DNA of 64,000 nucleotides from Farysia itapuensis (Eukaryota > Basidiomycota > Ustilaginomycetes > Ustilaginales > Ustilaginaceae). The notes under the pieces are model-generated. The model made no database searches. It saw only the letters and a list, made by a program, of their open reading frames with translations, and was not told where the DNA came from. Shown here piece by piece: positions 9,288 through 19,094 of the stretch. The position numbers were made by a program, and so were the translations under genes. The DNA is taken from positions 62,001 to 126,000 of the forward strand of contig JALBYC010000018.1 of assembly GCA_023212645.1 (NCBI GenBank). Direction: 5' to 3'. How positions within the stretch are numbered: position 1 is the first letter of the stretch; each line of letters starts with the position of its first letter.

Positions 9288-9974
9288 TCAATCTTGCAAA
9301 GCGCGGAAAAAGCTGTTGTAGGCGCCCTCCACGTCAAATAGCATCTGCCTGGACTGATCCTCGTCGATCTCGTCGCTGGCTTTCATCTGATTGAGCGTGA
9401 TGAGCCAGTTGAGTAGCTTTGCTCGAATCTCGGCACCATCCTTGTCCTTGCCCACTTCGTCGCTACGGCTGTATCCGCGCATCAACTCGCTGAGCAATGG
9501 GTGCAGTTGATCTTTGGCTCGCAACTTGAGCTTGAGGGCATCCATGAACGTGATAAAGTTCTGCGTCGTCTCGGCTACCCATTTGGCCCGTTCCGAGGAT
9601 GTTTGTGATGACGATGATGAGGCGTGCTCCACCGTGGCAGGTACACCTACCGCCAAACGATGCACTGCTGCAGGATGGTCCATCTTGTAGATCCTCATGA
9701 AGTCTGCCGCGTCGAGGATCGGACTGCTCGAGCCCTTCTCTTGATCAACGACAAGTTTGACCAAAGTCTTGTACTGCGCAAGTAGACGGGTGCATGCTGG
9801 CGCATACTCTTTCTCCGAGATGGATTCCCTCACGTACGCCCGTTCCAGGTAGTCGAGCGTGACGATCAGACTGAAGAGAGTGGCCATGTTCTCATACCTT
9901 TCGCGATCATAATTTGTCGTATACAGCCTCGCCTCCTCATAGGGGTTCAGCTCCGAGTATGACGATGAAGCCAT
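9288..9974 (-). CDS. VPS28: ESCRT-I subunit VPS28
   Basis: 228-residue single-exon gene. Vps28 joins Vps23 and Vps37 in ESCRT-I and links it to ESCRT-II during multivesicular body sorting of ubiquitinated membrane proteins. The N-terminal core-binding half carries EARLYTTNYDRERYENMATL and LDYLERAYVRESISEKEY. The C-terminal four-helix half carries FITFMDALKLKLRAKDQLHPLL and LLNWLITLNQMKASDEIDEDQ. A Ser-rich linker (~117-126) joins them. The length matches the family. The ATG at 9972-9974 is the natural start. Convergent with HUS1. The next gene downstream on the same strand ends 271 bp upstream of this ATG. Confidence 0.95.
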   Translation of the reverse strand: MASSSYSELNPYEEARLYTTNYDRERYENMATLFSLIVTLDYLERAYVRESISEKEYAPACTRLLAQYKTLVKLVVDQEKGSSSPILDAADFMRIYKMDHPAAVHRLAVGVPATVEHASSSSSQTSSERAKWVAETTQNFITFMDALKLKLRAKDQLHPLLSELMRGYSRSDEVGKDKDGAEIRAKLLNWLITLNQMKASDEIDEDQSRQMLFDVEGAYNSFFRALQD

Positions 9975-10245
9975 CGTGGCGTAAAGCCACTAAGCAATGA
10001 TGGTGGTATGCGCGCTCTGATGCTCACTGCTTCGGGCACAACATATCAACCGACGCAATTCGGAACTCGGTAATTACTGTTCAGTGGGCTTTCGCGGGGT
10101 GCCAAGGAAGAGCCAAATGTCAACATGTCAAACGCACAACCACAAACACAAACTACGAGACACAAAAACAAACTACGAGAAGACCGCTAAGAGACAATCA
10201 TTTGACACAATCAGCCTACAGTTGTACAAAGACAAGATACTACAT

Positions 10246-11796
10246 TCAAGCGTAAGAAGTTCTGGTGTGGTCGACAGTCTTGGACTCTTTACCAGACAAT
10301 GACTCTTCGGAGGGAGAATCTCTGATGCCAGAGATGTTTTGGTCGAAAGCTGGTGCTGTGGAAGTCGAAGGAACTGCGTCGACGGCGACGGCGGCAGCAG
10401 CGTTCTCAAAGTGGCGACCTTTTCTCTCGGGACCAACCGAGGCCGTCAGTGCGAGGCCGATGGCGATGATGGCTGTTGCAATAGCCATGACTGGACCGTA
10501 AGCCTGGACACGGACACCAAGGTGGTTGATGATGTAGTTGTTTTCGGACAGATAGTTGATCAGCTGAGTCGAAGGCGCGGAAATAGCGTTGCCGAGCTGG
10601 TAGGTGAGACCGACAAAGATTGCACGGAAGGCAGGAGGAGAGACCTCGGACAGGTAGATGGGTACGACACCCCAAGCACCCTGGACAAAGAACTGAAGCA
10701 TGAACCCTCCAGCCTCGAGGCCACTCTCGCTGGTTGGCAAAACCCAAGCAGGGATCAAACAGCAGACCATGAAGCAGGAGATGATCATGGCACGTCGGCG
10801 ACCAAGCCACTGACTGAAGTAACCGATGAACGTGCCACCAACGCATGCGCCAGTCTTCATCAAAATGGAGGCGCGAGATGCAGCGGCGTTGTTGAGTGAC
10901 TTGCCAACGAGCATGAAAGTTGTGTATGAGTCCTGGGAAGAGTGACTGAACCAGTTGAACCAACTCATGAGGATAATGGAGAAGACGCAGACCTTCCATT
11001 CCTGCTTGAGCATGGCGCCGAAGTTCTTCATGAATTGCGAGGTGCTGGCGCCCTTACTGTTGGCCTTTGCTTCAAGGAACTGTTTGGACTCGGGGAAGAC
11101 GAGACGAGCGAGACCGGCGGCAAAGGACATGGCGGCACCAACCCAAAACATGGTGGCCCAAGTGTTGACAGCACCACCAACACCGAGGTTGGTACATGCT
11201 GCTAGAACATAACCAAAACTGTAGCCCTGTTGGAAGATACCGGACATGAGACCTCGAGCTTCGATTGGAATGTTTTCGAGAGCCATAGAGGCGGCAGCAC
11301 CGTAGACACCACCCATACCGAGACCGAAAAGAGCACGAATGGCGAGGAAAGTGTGCCAGTTAGGTGCATAGATGGAACCAACCTGCAAAGCACCAAGAAT
11401 CCACATGTTGATCGCAAGAGGATACTTTCGGCCAAAGTAATCAGCACAGCAGCCAAAGAGAGCAGCGCCGACGGATCGCAGAAGCAGAGTAAGTGTGATG
11501 GCTGTAGAGATCTCGGTCTTGGAGATACCAAAGTGTTTTGAGAGCTTGACACTCTGAATGGAGAGAGCGTGGAAATCAAAGGCATCGGCCGTCCAGCAGA
11601 AGAATCCGATCAGGTAGGCACCCCATCCGATCAGACTGATGCTTCGGAGCAGACCAATAGGATTTGGTGGCATAGCAGGACTCTCGTAGGTGACCTGCTC
11701 GACGCCGGACTTGTCGACAGTCACGACGCGCTGACGCCATCGGAACAGATCCTTGAAGGACTGCTTGGCTTCTTTGAGATTGTAGTCAGTCGCCAT
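10246..11796 (-). CDS. Jen-type monocarboxylate/H+ symporter (MFS, SHS family)
   Basis: A 516-residue major facilitator with about 12 membrane segments, most like the fungal Jen1/Jen2 lactate, pyruvate or dicarboxylate carriers of the plasma membrane. The decisive sign is NWFSHSSQDSYTT near the middle. It fits the Jen signature NxxS/T-H-x-S/T-Q-D-xxx-T exactly. Further features are WTADAFDFHALSIQ after the first segment, GCCADYFGRKYPL between segments 2 and 3, and RALFGLGMGGVYG. The chosen start is the ATG at 11794-11796 (MATDYNLKEAKQ), with G at -3. The frame stays open 98 codons upstream, but that part is Pro/Ser/Arg-rich leader and does not resemble the family. The C-terminal tail is Ser/Glu-rich, a possible phosphorylation and ubiquitin target. 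The substrate cannot be decided from sequence alone. Confidence 0.9.
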   Translation of the reverse strand: MATDYNLKEAKQSFKDLFRWRQRVVTVDKSGVEQVTYESPAMPPNPIGLLRSISLIGWGAYLIGFFCWTADAFDFHALSIQSVKLSKHFGISKTEISTAITLTLLLRSVGAALFGCCADYFGRKYPLAINMWILGALQVGSIYAPNWHTFLAIRALFGLGMGGVYGAAASMALENIPIEARGLMSGIFQQGYSFGYVLAACTNLGVGGAVNTWATMFWVGAAMSFAAGLARLVFPESKQFLEAKANSKGASTSQFMKNFGAMLKQEWKVCVFSIILMSWFNWFSHSSQDSYTTFMLVGKSLNNAAASRASILMKTGACVGGTFIGYFSQWLGRRRAMIISCFMVCCLIPAWVLPTSESGLEAGGFMLQFFVQGAWGVVPIYLSEVSPPAFRAIFVGLTYQLGNAISAPSTQLINYLSENNYIINHLGVRVQAYGPVMAIATAIIAIGLALTASVGPERKGRHFENAAAAVAVDAVPSTSTAPAFDQNISGIRDSPSEESLSGKESKTVDHTRTSYA

Positions 11797-13188
11797 GTCT
11801 GGGGTATGTTGATTGGACGGGCAAGTATGGAGATGATGATTCTGGGGGGAAGAGGTGTGGGATTGAGTCCGCTTTATACGTTTCGTCACTACATTTGGGT
11901 GTCCGCTGAGAAGATGCTGCTCGCTGCGAGCGTGGACATTGCGTCGAAGTGGTGTGGCTGCACTGGGGCTCCACGCTGCACGAAGCGCTGCAAGGGCAAG
12001 CACGCTTGCAGGCCTGCTTACACTACCGCCGCCCCTTGCGGAAAGAAGCGGGGCCCCGAGCCAGGCAGGGACTGGAGGCAGTGAATACAACAGCTATCGA
12101 CGGCATGGGCTGATCCGGATCAGTGCGGACAGTCTCGGAGCAAGACGTAACAGCGGACGTGGCCAAGTACTACCATTTCCGCAATGCCAAGAAAAAAAGA
12201 AGCTGTCACAAAAGATTTCGTTTCGTGTCCCGACCAAGTGCTCGCTCACAGTGCGGAGACATCCGACTTATCACCGCGTGCATATTTGTCATCGGGTATG
12301 CTCGTGTCTGGGGCAGAAACGTGGGGTCGTCGGGGAATCATTACGACTTTGAGTCCGTTCCGTGCTTTCTTGCTACAGCGATCAAAGGGAATTCTTTTGC
12401 CAAGCATTCTCAGCTCCAGTAGTGCGGGATCATGCACGCGTACGATTTTCGAAATTTGAGCACGGAATCATCCGTATCCGCCGCCGTAGCCGACTTCAAT
12501 AGCCGATTGCCAAGCCTTGTTGCATCGCTGCCAATCCCCCACGTTATCAGGTTGATCTGATCCCAATTTAGAAGTCTACTGGCCAGCTAGCAAAGCAGCA
12601 GCATATACGCCCATGTACCCAAATTCAATCCAGTTAACCTTTTTGAGGGACAAAGGTGGTCAATAATTGGTCCTGCGCGGTACCACCTCGACAGCTGCCG
12701 TAAGTTCAGGGTTCAGAGCGTAACCACTGGCAAATAGTACGCCTGTACGCTGTGACTGTCTGATGACAGCTAATGGTAGCCATGGGTACGGATCGCATGG
12801 CAGCAAAGCTTCAGTGCTCCAAACGTACAACGAAAATTCGAAAATTGGGCCAAATAGGGAGCTTTCGGTGCACCAAATTACCGCTTTTTTAGAGCTAAAA
12901 AAAGAGCCAAATCTGCTAAACACCAGCCAAATTTGTCGATTTTGACACTTTTTTAGCTCTAAAAAAGCGGTATTTTGGTGCACCGAAAGCTCCCTAATTC
13001 GCAAATTCGGAAAAAGTCGATGGGATGTTAGACTGAAGCTAATCTCGCTTTTCTCTATACTCTATCCCCGAATTCCGAATTTCTCGCTGTGCGCGCTGGC
13101 CCTGGCCGGTCTGACCAGGAGGAATCGGTGATTGACGATTCACGCTTTGTGCGCTTGCCTCCACGTCAGAAGCGGGACACCTCTCACC
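11797..13188. other. Long intergenic region upstream of the Jen-type gene and the HERPUD-like gene
   Basis: About 1.4 kb between two divergent start codons. It holds no ORF resembling a protein family. The only structured item is the inverted-repeat element at 12857-12994. The rest presumably contains the regulated Jen promoter, which in other fungi responds to carbon source, and the HERPUD-like promoter. Confidence 0.5.
12857..12994. mobile_element. 138-bp TA-flanked inverted-repeat element, MITE-like (Tc1/mariner style)
   Basis: Two arms of about 46 bp are inverted copies with one mismatch. The left arm starts GGGAGCTTTCGGTGCACC at 12857. The right arm ends with its complement at 12994. 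The arms read through CCGCTTTTTTAGAGCTAAAAAA and enclose a ~45-bp centre. A TA dinucleotide sits immediately outside each end (12855-12856 and 12995-12996), the target duplication expected of Tc1/mariner elements. No transposase is encoded. No second copy was noticed in this window. A transcribed hairpin is an alternative explanation. Confidence 0.65.
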
Positions 13189-15578
13189 ATGCAGCCTCCT
13201 AACGAATCTCACTTTGGCCATGCTCGCCGTCCTGGAACATTTGAGCAGCCTTCGTCCAACGCGGCATCTGGCCCTTCGGCCTTAGATCACCACCCGTCCT
13301 CGCCACCTCCGACTAGCACTAGTCGCTACATACCTGCACACACGCAGCAATTCGATCCAACCTCCCCATCTTCATCAATGGCGGCCTCTGTGCCACAAAA
13401 AGACAGTTCGCTCCTGTCCGAAACATCTCAACAGACACCACTGTCTCCCACATCAAGTATGCAGGATGATCAGGACGAGCTCTTGATCGCCATCAAGTGT
13501 CCCTCTCTCGATCGTGATTCGATCCTTATCAAGGTTCCATCGGACGCTTCTGTATTGCATCTTAAACAACTCATTGAGCGCACATGGCGTGGCGCTCCAA
13601 GGTCTCATGGTATGCGCTGTATTCGAGCTGGCCGACTACTTCACGATCAGGATGTGCTTCGTGACCTGGCCGTTGCCGTAAGTGCTTGTCTTGCTTGCCA
13701 AGTCCTTTGTCCTGGAAGCTAACAAGTCTCTACTTTGCCGTGAAATAGTTAAAACCGAATGAGCCGCTCTCACTGCATCTAGTCATTCGTCCAGATGCAT
13801 GGTCAGATCCACAAAATCGGCCGACAACTTCCAGGCGCAGCTCTTATGTTCCCCACCTGGCAGCTCGGAGTCCTCTGCTACAGGATCATGAGACAAGCCC
13901 ACCTCCTGTTCCGGATACGGCCAATAACTTTATTGGAGCGTCACCATTGCCTCAGTTTGCCCCTTACTTTAGCAAACCGATCAATACCTCTACCACACGA
14001 GGCGACGCTACTGGGCTGCCACCCCGAAGTACTGAAACACTGGACCGAGAAGCAGCAGCAGCTTGGTCCAGATTCGAACAGACGATACGGGTAACAGCTC
14101 CTGAAAACTATCCCATCCTCACAGACGCATTGTCCAGAGCGTACGATGAGTACCTCATCCTTTACGAAGAAATCTATACTGCTTCTTTCCACGAGCAAAC
14201 GTCAGACGACGCTACTCCGAGCACGATCAACGCACCCAGAGACGTGCTCGACCTCGTCGAGGAGCCACTTTTTGGGTGGTCGCCTATACAAGTCGGTGGC
14301 CAAGATCCAATAAGCAAAGCTAGCGAAGACACGTACTACTATCGCCAAATCACGCATCAGGGTCTCCCTTATCTGCTTCGACTGACTTCTTCACCTCTTG
14401 CCTTGCAGCGCAGCGAGACATTGTCCCAGTTGTTGATTCGCATGTCTGCACTGCGTACCATGTTGCAAAAGATCGAGAACCTGGTTCTTCTTGGGTCTCT
14501 GATACGACCATCTTCGCCGCAACCCGAGCCCAACGTCACTTCACAACCGGCCTCTTCTGCAAATCAACAACCGACTAGACTTGATTACCTTCGGATCATG
14601 CTACATACAACCCGTACAGGCCTTGGTCGCGTCACAATGCAGGATCTGGCAGAGGTGGCCATGCACGTCTTCTTTCTTGTGCTTCGCGTCAGCATCCTGC
14701 TGTACATTGTCGTTCGCCATGCCGACCCGCTCAAGAAGTTCTTCGTGCTGGGCATGACGGGTGTTTATGTTGCTTTTGAGAGCTGGCGGATCCTGTTGCG
14801 TAGAATCCGAGCTCGTCAGCCTCCTCCGCCGATCAATCGTCCACCGACGCCCATACCGCCTCCAACGGAACGACGTGCAGACGAAACACCAGCAGCGGCC
14901 GGTGCACCAACGGGTCGCAACGTGCCGCGCACCTCAATTGACGAGGAGAGTATCGATCGGCAAGTGGCAGAAGAGCCAATGCGACCGTTGCCGCCTCCAC
15001 GCTTGCCCGTCCGCCACCTTGCCACTTCCACATTTACCTTGGACTACCTTGTGGAATACATGTCGTATATCGGACTAGACATGGAAGACGCGCAATTGGG
15101 CTTGCTTCCAGCCAACGCTCCGCAAGACCAGGCTGCACCGCGCCCAAGGCGGGGTCTCTGGCTTGCGGTATACTGCAATGTGTTTCTTCCCCTTTTGCTA
15201 TTCTTCTTTACAATGGTGCCGGAGGTGGAACAGCGGCGAAAGCGGGCTATTGCAGAGCGTGAACGTGTCATCCGTAAATGGACCCGGCTCGAGCAAGAGC
15301 GTAGACAGAATCTCCAACAGCAACAGCAGCACACACATCTCGATGGTGGAAACACGACAAGGACAGTATCAGCTGAACGCATGGCAGAAGATGGGCTTGA
15401 CGGTCGACGAAAGGCGTACGCTGACCAGATTATTCGACGACGAACTGGTGGCGGTCTCGCTTCAGCGACAGCGGCCGCAGCAGCTGACCATGCAGATGCA
15501 GACGACGAAGATGCAATTCAGCGCGCATTACACGGCCAAGACGGTGCCGACGACGACCTGGAGCTCAACTTCTTCTGA
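13189..15578 (+). CDS. HERPUD/Usa1-like ER membrane protein with ubiquitin-like domain (two exons)
   Basis: Predicted ERAD scaffold. Exon 1 is 13189-13677 and exon 2 is 13749-15578, with a 71-nt intron (GTAAGT to TAG, phase 0). The joined protein has 772 residues. Residues ~100-185 form a ubiquitin-like fold that spans the intron: ELLIAIKCPSLDRDSILIKV, ASVLHLKQLIERTW, IRAGRLLHDQDVLRDL and then LSLHLVIRPDAW. This is the arrangement seen in human HERP. The middle has two adjacent hydrophobic segments (MHVFFLVLRVSILLYIVV and FFVLGMTGVYVAFESW). Another near the end (LAVYCNVFLPLLLFFFTMV) is followed by a basic coiled tail. The start ATG at 13189 has A at -3. HERP and yeast Usa1 organise the Hrd1 ubiquitin ligase; this role is inferred from architecture. 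Dsc-complex proteins are an alternative. Confidence 0.75.
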
Positions 15579-15660
15579 TTGCGCTACTTCCCCACACCGC
15601 TTTCACAGACGATAGACTTTTATTAAAGATCTTTGCTTCGTGGGATTTTAGCTAAAAGCA

Positions 15661-18186
15661 TCAGAGAATTTTGTTCATCGAGTACATGGACGTGGTCGCA
15701 GGGGTGTCGATGTTGGTGGTGATGATGGGCGCCTTGTACATCTTAATCTTTCCCTCGCCTGAGTCGATGATCTCTGGGAAATACTGGCTGGCATGTGTCG
15801 CCGCACCGCCTTCGACAGCTTGATCCTTCTTACGGTCGCCAATGGCAGTGGCCAGTCCGGCGACGGCACCCGACACACCCGCACCGATAGCACCAGCCAC
15901 GTATCCAACACCGTCGCCGTGCTGAAGTGCTTTTTCCTGCTTTTTCTTGGCTTTTTCCGCCTCCTTCTTCGCTTTCGCAGCGGCCTTCTCGGCACGGGCA
16001 GCAGCAGCGGCGGCCTTTTTCGCCTCGGTATCCGCTTCTGGTGCCGATTTCGACGCAGACGACGCTTGTCGTCCATCTGGAATCTTGATAAACTCGGGCT
16101 TACCATCTTTGCCAGACTTCTTGTCCAGGATGTAATAACCCTTGCGCTCGAACTGAATCGCTGTTCCTTCAGTCAGGGAGGCGACGTTGTGATCGGCGAA
16201 AGCGTCGTTGCGGAACTCGCTGTTGGGCGTGACAAAGTCAGCCACATTGTCGTCCTCCTCGAGCTTCTTCTTGGTGATCAGGTAGTCAAAGTCGAGCAAT
16301 GTAACCTCGGTGAAAGCGCGAGTGGGTGATTTTGCGAGCCAGTGAACCTTTTTCTTTGTCTTTTTGAAGTCGCCATCCAGGTTGGCGACAGCTTGGATCT
16401 CGGAGACGTTACCGGCTGCATCAGCAGTGCGAGACTGAATGATGACGTTGCCCCAGTCCATCATGGTAACTTCTTCGCCGTCTGCAAAGCTGCGTGCGTC
16501 CGACTGCTCAATGTAGATGGTAGAGTCAAACACGGTAGTCTTGACGCCGAGGTCGGGATTCTTCTTGTGTTTCGGAACGTCTTTCTCGTGGAGCCCAGAC
16601 GTTCCCGAGACAGTAACTTTGACCAAGCCTTCCTTGTCCACAGCGACGTATCTTGGTACAACGGGATCAAGCAAACGTTTGTTTGTGGACCAGATGCTGT
16701 CCCACTCCATGTTGATGACCTGTTGCGACGGGCCTGTAGCCAAGATGAACTCTTGAATGGTCTCGATCGTCATACCTCGCCTTCTGATACCACGAACGGT
16801 GGGGAATCTCGGATCGTCCCAGCCGGAAACATGACCCTTGTCAACGAACCACTGTAGTTTACGCTTGGACAGCAGAGTGTAGACAAAGTTGAGACGGCCA
16901 AAGTCCCAGATCTCGACTTTGCGCAGATTGAGCTGATCGAGCATCCATTGGTACTGCGGATTTCGATCTCTGTACTCGTTGGTTCGGAGAGCATGTGTGA
17001 CGCCTTCGATGGAGTCCACCACGGGGCAGGCAAAGTCGTAGGTCGGGTAAACTTTCCATGTGTTGCCAGTGCGGTGATGCGCAATGTCTGGGTTACAACG
17101 GTAGATGACAGGATCTCGCAATGCTTTGTTGGGGTCATCAACGGACATTTTGGCACGCAGACACCATCTGCGACCCTCGGTGGACGCGGCCGTCATCTCT
17201 GCGAAGCGGGTCATTGTTTCCTCGATGGTCGATTCACGTCGTGCGGAGGCGATGCCGTCCATTCGTTCAGCACGCATCTGCTCCTGAAGGGTATCATCGG
17301 CGTAGGCTTTGCCAGCCTGAATGAGCTGAATGGCCAACTTGTAGAGAGTGTCAAAGTAGTCGGATGTGTGCGTGGTAACATCGCCGTGAATGCCTAGAAG
17401 AGCAAGATCCTCAATGATGGACTCTTCAAACTCGCTCTTTTCCTTGCTCGGGTTGGTGTCATCGAAGCGAATGATGAGCTTGCCCTTGTACTGTCGGGCA
17501 AAGTATTGGTTCAAGATGGCAGCTTTTGCGTGGCCAACGTGCAGGTAGCCTGAAGGCTCCGGAGGGAACCGTGTGACGACCTGGCCCTCCTGTGCATCTT
17601 TGAGGAAGAGATCGAAGCTAGCCGCGGCCTTTTTGTTCTTGAACTTGTCAGCTTTTGCGTCGGCAAGGGCGACCAAAGCATCGCTTGTGGCTTGCAGACT
17701 GTCGATGTGATTGAACCAGCGCTGGAGATGCTTGTGAAGACCCTGCTTGACCAGACCAATGACGGGACTGCTAGCTCTGATGCCGGACCAGACAGAGATA
17801 TCTGCTGCTGTGAGACTGTGTCCTACGAGGAAGGTGCGCAGAGCCAGGTGTTGATCAAGATCATCAGCGATAGCGGAAGCGACCTGGAAGTTGGCTAGCG
17901 CCAGATTGTCGCCCTGGCTGACGTACAGGTTGACCTGAGCGCTTTCTTCGTTGTCCTTGCCTGCGATACCGAGATCTGCGTAGAGAGAAGCGAGTTGACG
18001 GACAATGTGCACGTAGCCTTCGATAGGAGCGGAGCCAGGTACGTTGAGCGCAGGTGTGATGCCATCTTCGAACGTGACCTTGACCGCAGTACCTGGACTG
18101 AGTGTTGAGATGAGCTGGGCAAGCGCAAGTGGCGCTAGTGGAGCAACCTTGGCCTGAGCATCCAACAAGAGCGTTGGTGATGGCAT
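15661..18186 (-). CDS. GUS1: Cytosolic glutamyl-tRNA synthetase
   Basis: Class I synthetase that charges tRNA(Glu), 841 residues from the ATG at 18184-18186 (MPSPTLLLDAQ). An upstream non-ATG extension was rejected. Residues ~1-170 form a GST-like domain, which in yeast binds the Arc1 cofactor. The catalytic core opens with RFPPEPSGYLHVGHAKAA (the HIGH motif as HVGH). It continues with IIRFDDTNPSKEKSEFEESI and has LLSKRKLQWFV as the KMSKS equivalent. The anticodon-binding beta-barrel region follows. Yeast Gus1 has about 708 residues. Here ~130 more follow: a Lys/Ala coiled segment (EKAAAKAKKEAEKAKKKQEK), a Gly/Ala-rich hydrophobic stretch (YVAGAIGAGVSGAVAGLATA), and a short tail. It is head to head with SMD2. 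Confidence 0.94.
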   Translation of the reverse strand: MPSPTLLLDAQAKVAPLAPLALAQLISTLSPGTAVKVTFEDGITPALNVPGSAPIEGYVHIVRQLASLYADLGIAGKDNEESAQVNLYVSQGDNLALANFQVASAIADDLDQHLALRTFLVGHSLTAADISVWSGIRASSPVIGLVKQGLHKHLQRWFNHIDSLQATSDALVALADAKADKFKNKKAAASFDLFLKDAQEGQVVTRFPPEPSGYLHVGHAKAAILNQYFARQYKGKLIIRFDDTNPSKEKSEFEESIIEDLALLGIHGDVTTHTSDYFDTLYKLAIQLIQAGKAYADDTLQEQMRAERMDGIASARRESTIEETMTRFAEMTAASTEGRRWCLRAKMSVDDPNKALRDPVIYRCNPDIAHHRTGNTWKVYPTYDFACPVVDSIEGVTHALRTNEYRDRNPQYQWMLDQLNLRKVEIWDFGRLNFVYTLLSKRKLQWFVDKGHVSGWDDPRFPTVRGIRRRGMTIETIQEFILATGPSQQVINMEWDSIWSTNKRLLDPVVPRYVAVDKEGLVKVTVSGTSGLHEKDVPKHKKNPDLGVKTTVFDSTIYIEQSDARSFADGEEVTMMDWGNVIIQSRTADAAGNVSEIQAVANLDGDFKKTKKKVHWLAKSPTRAFTEVTLLDFDYLITKKKLEEDDNVADFVTPNSEFRNDAFADHNVASLTEGTAIQFERKGYYILDKKSGKDGKPEFIKIPDGRQASSASKSAPEADTEAKKAAAAAARAEKAAAKAKKEAEKAKKKQEKALQHGDGVGYVAGAIGAGVSGAVAGLATAIGDRKKDQAVEGGAATHASQYFPEIIDSGEGKIKMYKAPIITTNIDTPATTSMYSMNKIL

Positions 18187-18490
18187 GGTGTGTGAAGTAG
18201 TAAAGATCCGACTTCTCCAACCGTCTGAGTCAAAAGCCTGGCGAAGCGCTTTCCCTTTTCCCTCTCTCACTTTCTTCTTAAATAGAGCCAAAGAGCGCGG
18301 CTAGGGCGCCACTGGAATTGATTGACTCGACTCTAGCGTATCGAGTCACGCCTTGTGATTCTCGTTCAATTTGAACCACCAATTTCCAGTCGCAGAAGCC
18401 AAAAAAGACTTTTGACGTGCGGTCTTCGGATCCGATCCGATCCACTCGTTCACCATCTCAATCACACACGGTGCGACATCACGGGACAGG
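18187..18490. promoter_or_regulatory. Bidirectional promoter region GluRS/SMD2
   Basis: 304 bp between opposite start codons of two constitutively needed genes. No distinct motif was recognised. Confidence 0.45.
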
Positions 18491-19094
18491 ATGAGGTAAG
18501 TTCCCCGTTCAACAAGCAAGAACGGGTGGCAGTGTGCTGACCTTTTTTGCTCTGCAGTCAATACGTCAATGTCCCAAAGTCGGATCTGGATGAGGGCCAG
18601 ATCCGCGAGCTGGAGCAGTACGAGATCTCGCAAGGTCCCCTCTCAGTCCTGCAACAGTCCGTCCGCAACCACACCCAGATCTTGATTGCGCTGCGCAATA
18701 ACAAGAAACTTTTGGCGAGAGTCAAGGCTTTTGACCGACACAGCAACATGGTGCTCGAAAACGTGAAAGAAGTATGTCTCGCTGCTCGTCCCATCTCACT
18801 TCGCCAGAGCGCTGACCATGTATTTGTTATCCTTCCTCAGATGTGGACAGAAGTACCGAAAGGCAAGAACAAGAAGCCAGTTAACGTAAGTCGTGCACCT
18901 CTAAACGCTCAGAAGACGCTTCACCTGCTGACCCACCTCGTTTCCCGTTCACAGAAGGACCGCTTTATCTCAAAAATGTTTCTGCGTGGAGACTCTGTCG
19001 TCCTTGGTAGGTCCGAGATTGTCCCGAGCAGCAGAAGCGTGCATCATGCTGACACGAGTCTTGCTTCACAACAGTATTGAGGAACACCACATGA
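18491..19094 (+). CDS. SMD2: Small nuclear ribonucleoprotein Sm D2, five exons
   Basis: Core Sm-ring protein of the U1, U2, U4 and U5 snRNPs. Exons are 18491-18495, 18558-18771, 18841-18885, 18955-19006 and 19075-19094, all bounded by GT and AG. The joined product has 111 residues. It contains [46 protein letters not shown] (Sm1) in pieces, then [15 protein letters not shown] and [21 protein letters not shown] (Sm2). It aligns along its length with human SmD2 from memory. The first coding exon is only ATGAG, so the initiator Met and part of Ser2 come from a five-base exon. Intron lengths are 62, 69, 69 and 68 nt. The longest unspliced frame would read into introns 2 to 4 and spoil both Sm motifs, so splicing is required. 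Confidence 0.93.

Noticed and set aside
11797..12090. N-terminal 98-codon extension of the Jen-type frame
   Set aside because: Pro/Arg/Ser-rich, unlike any Jen N-terminus; the ATG at 11796 has better context and position.
18547..19080. Unspliced 177-codon reading of SMD2
   Set aside because: It reads through three introns and destroys the Sm2 motif and the C-terminus.
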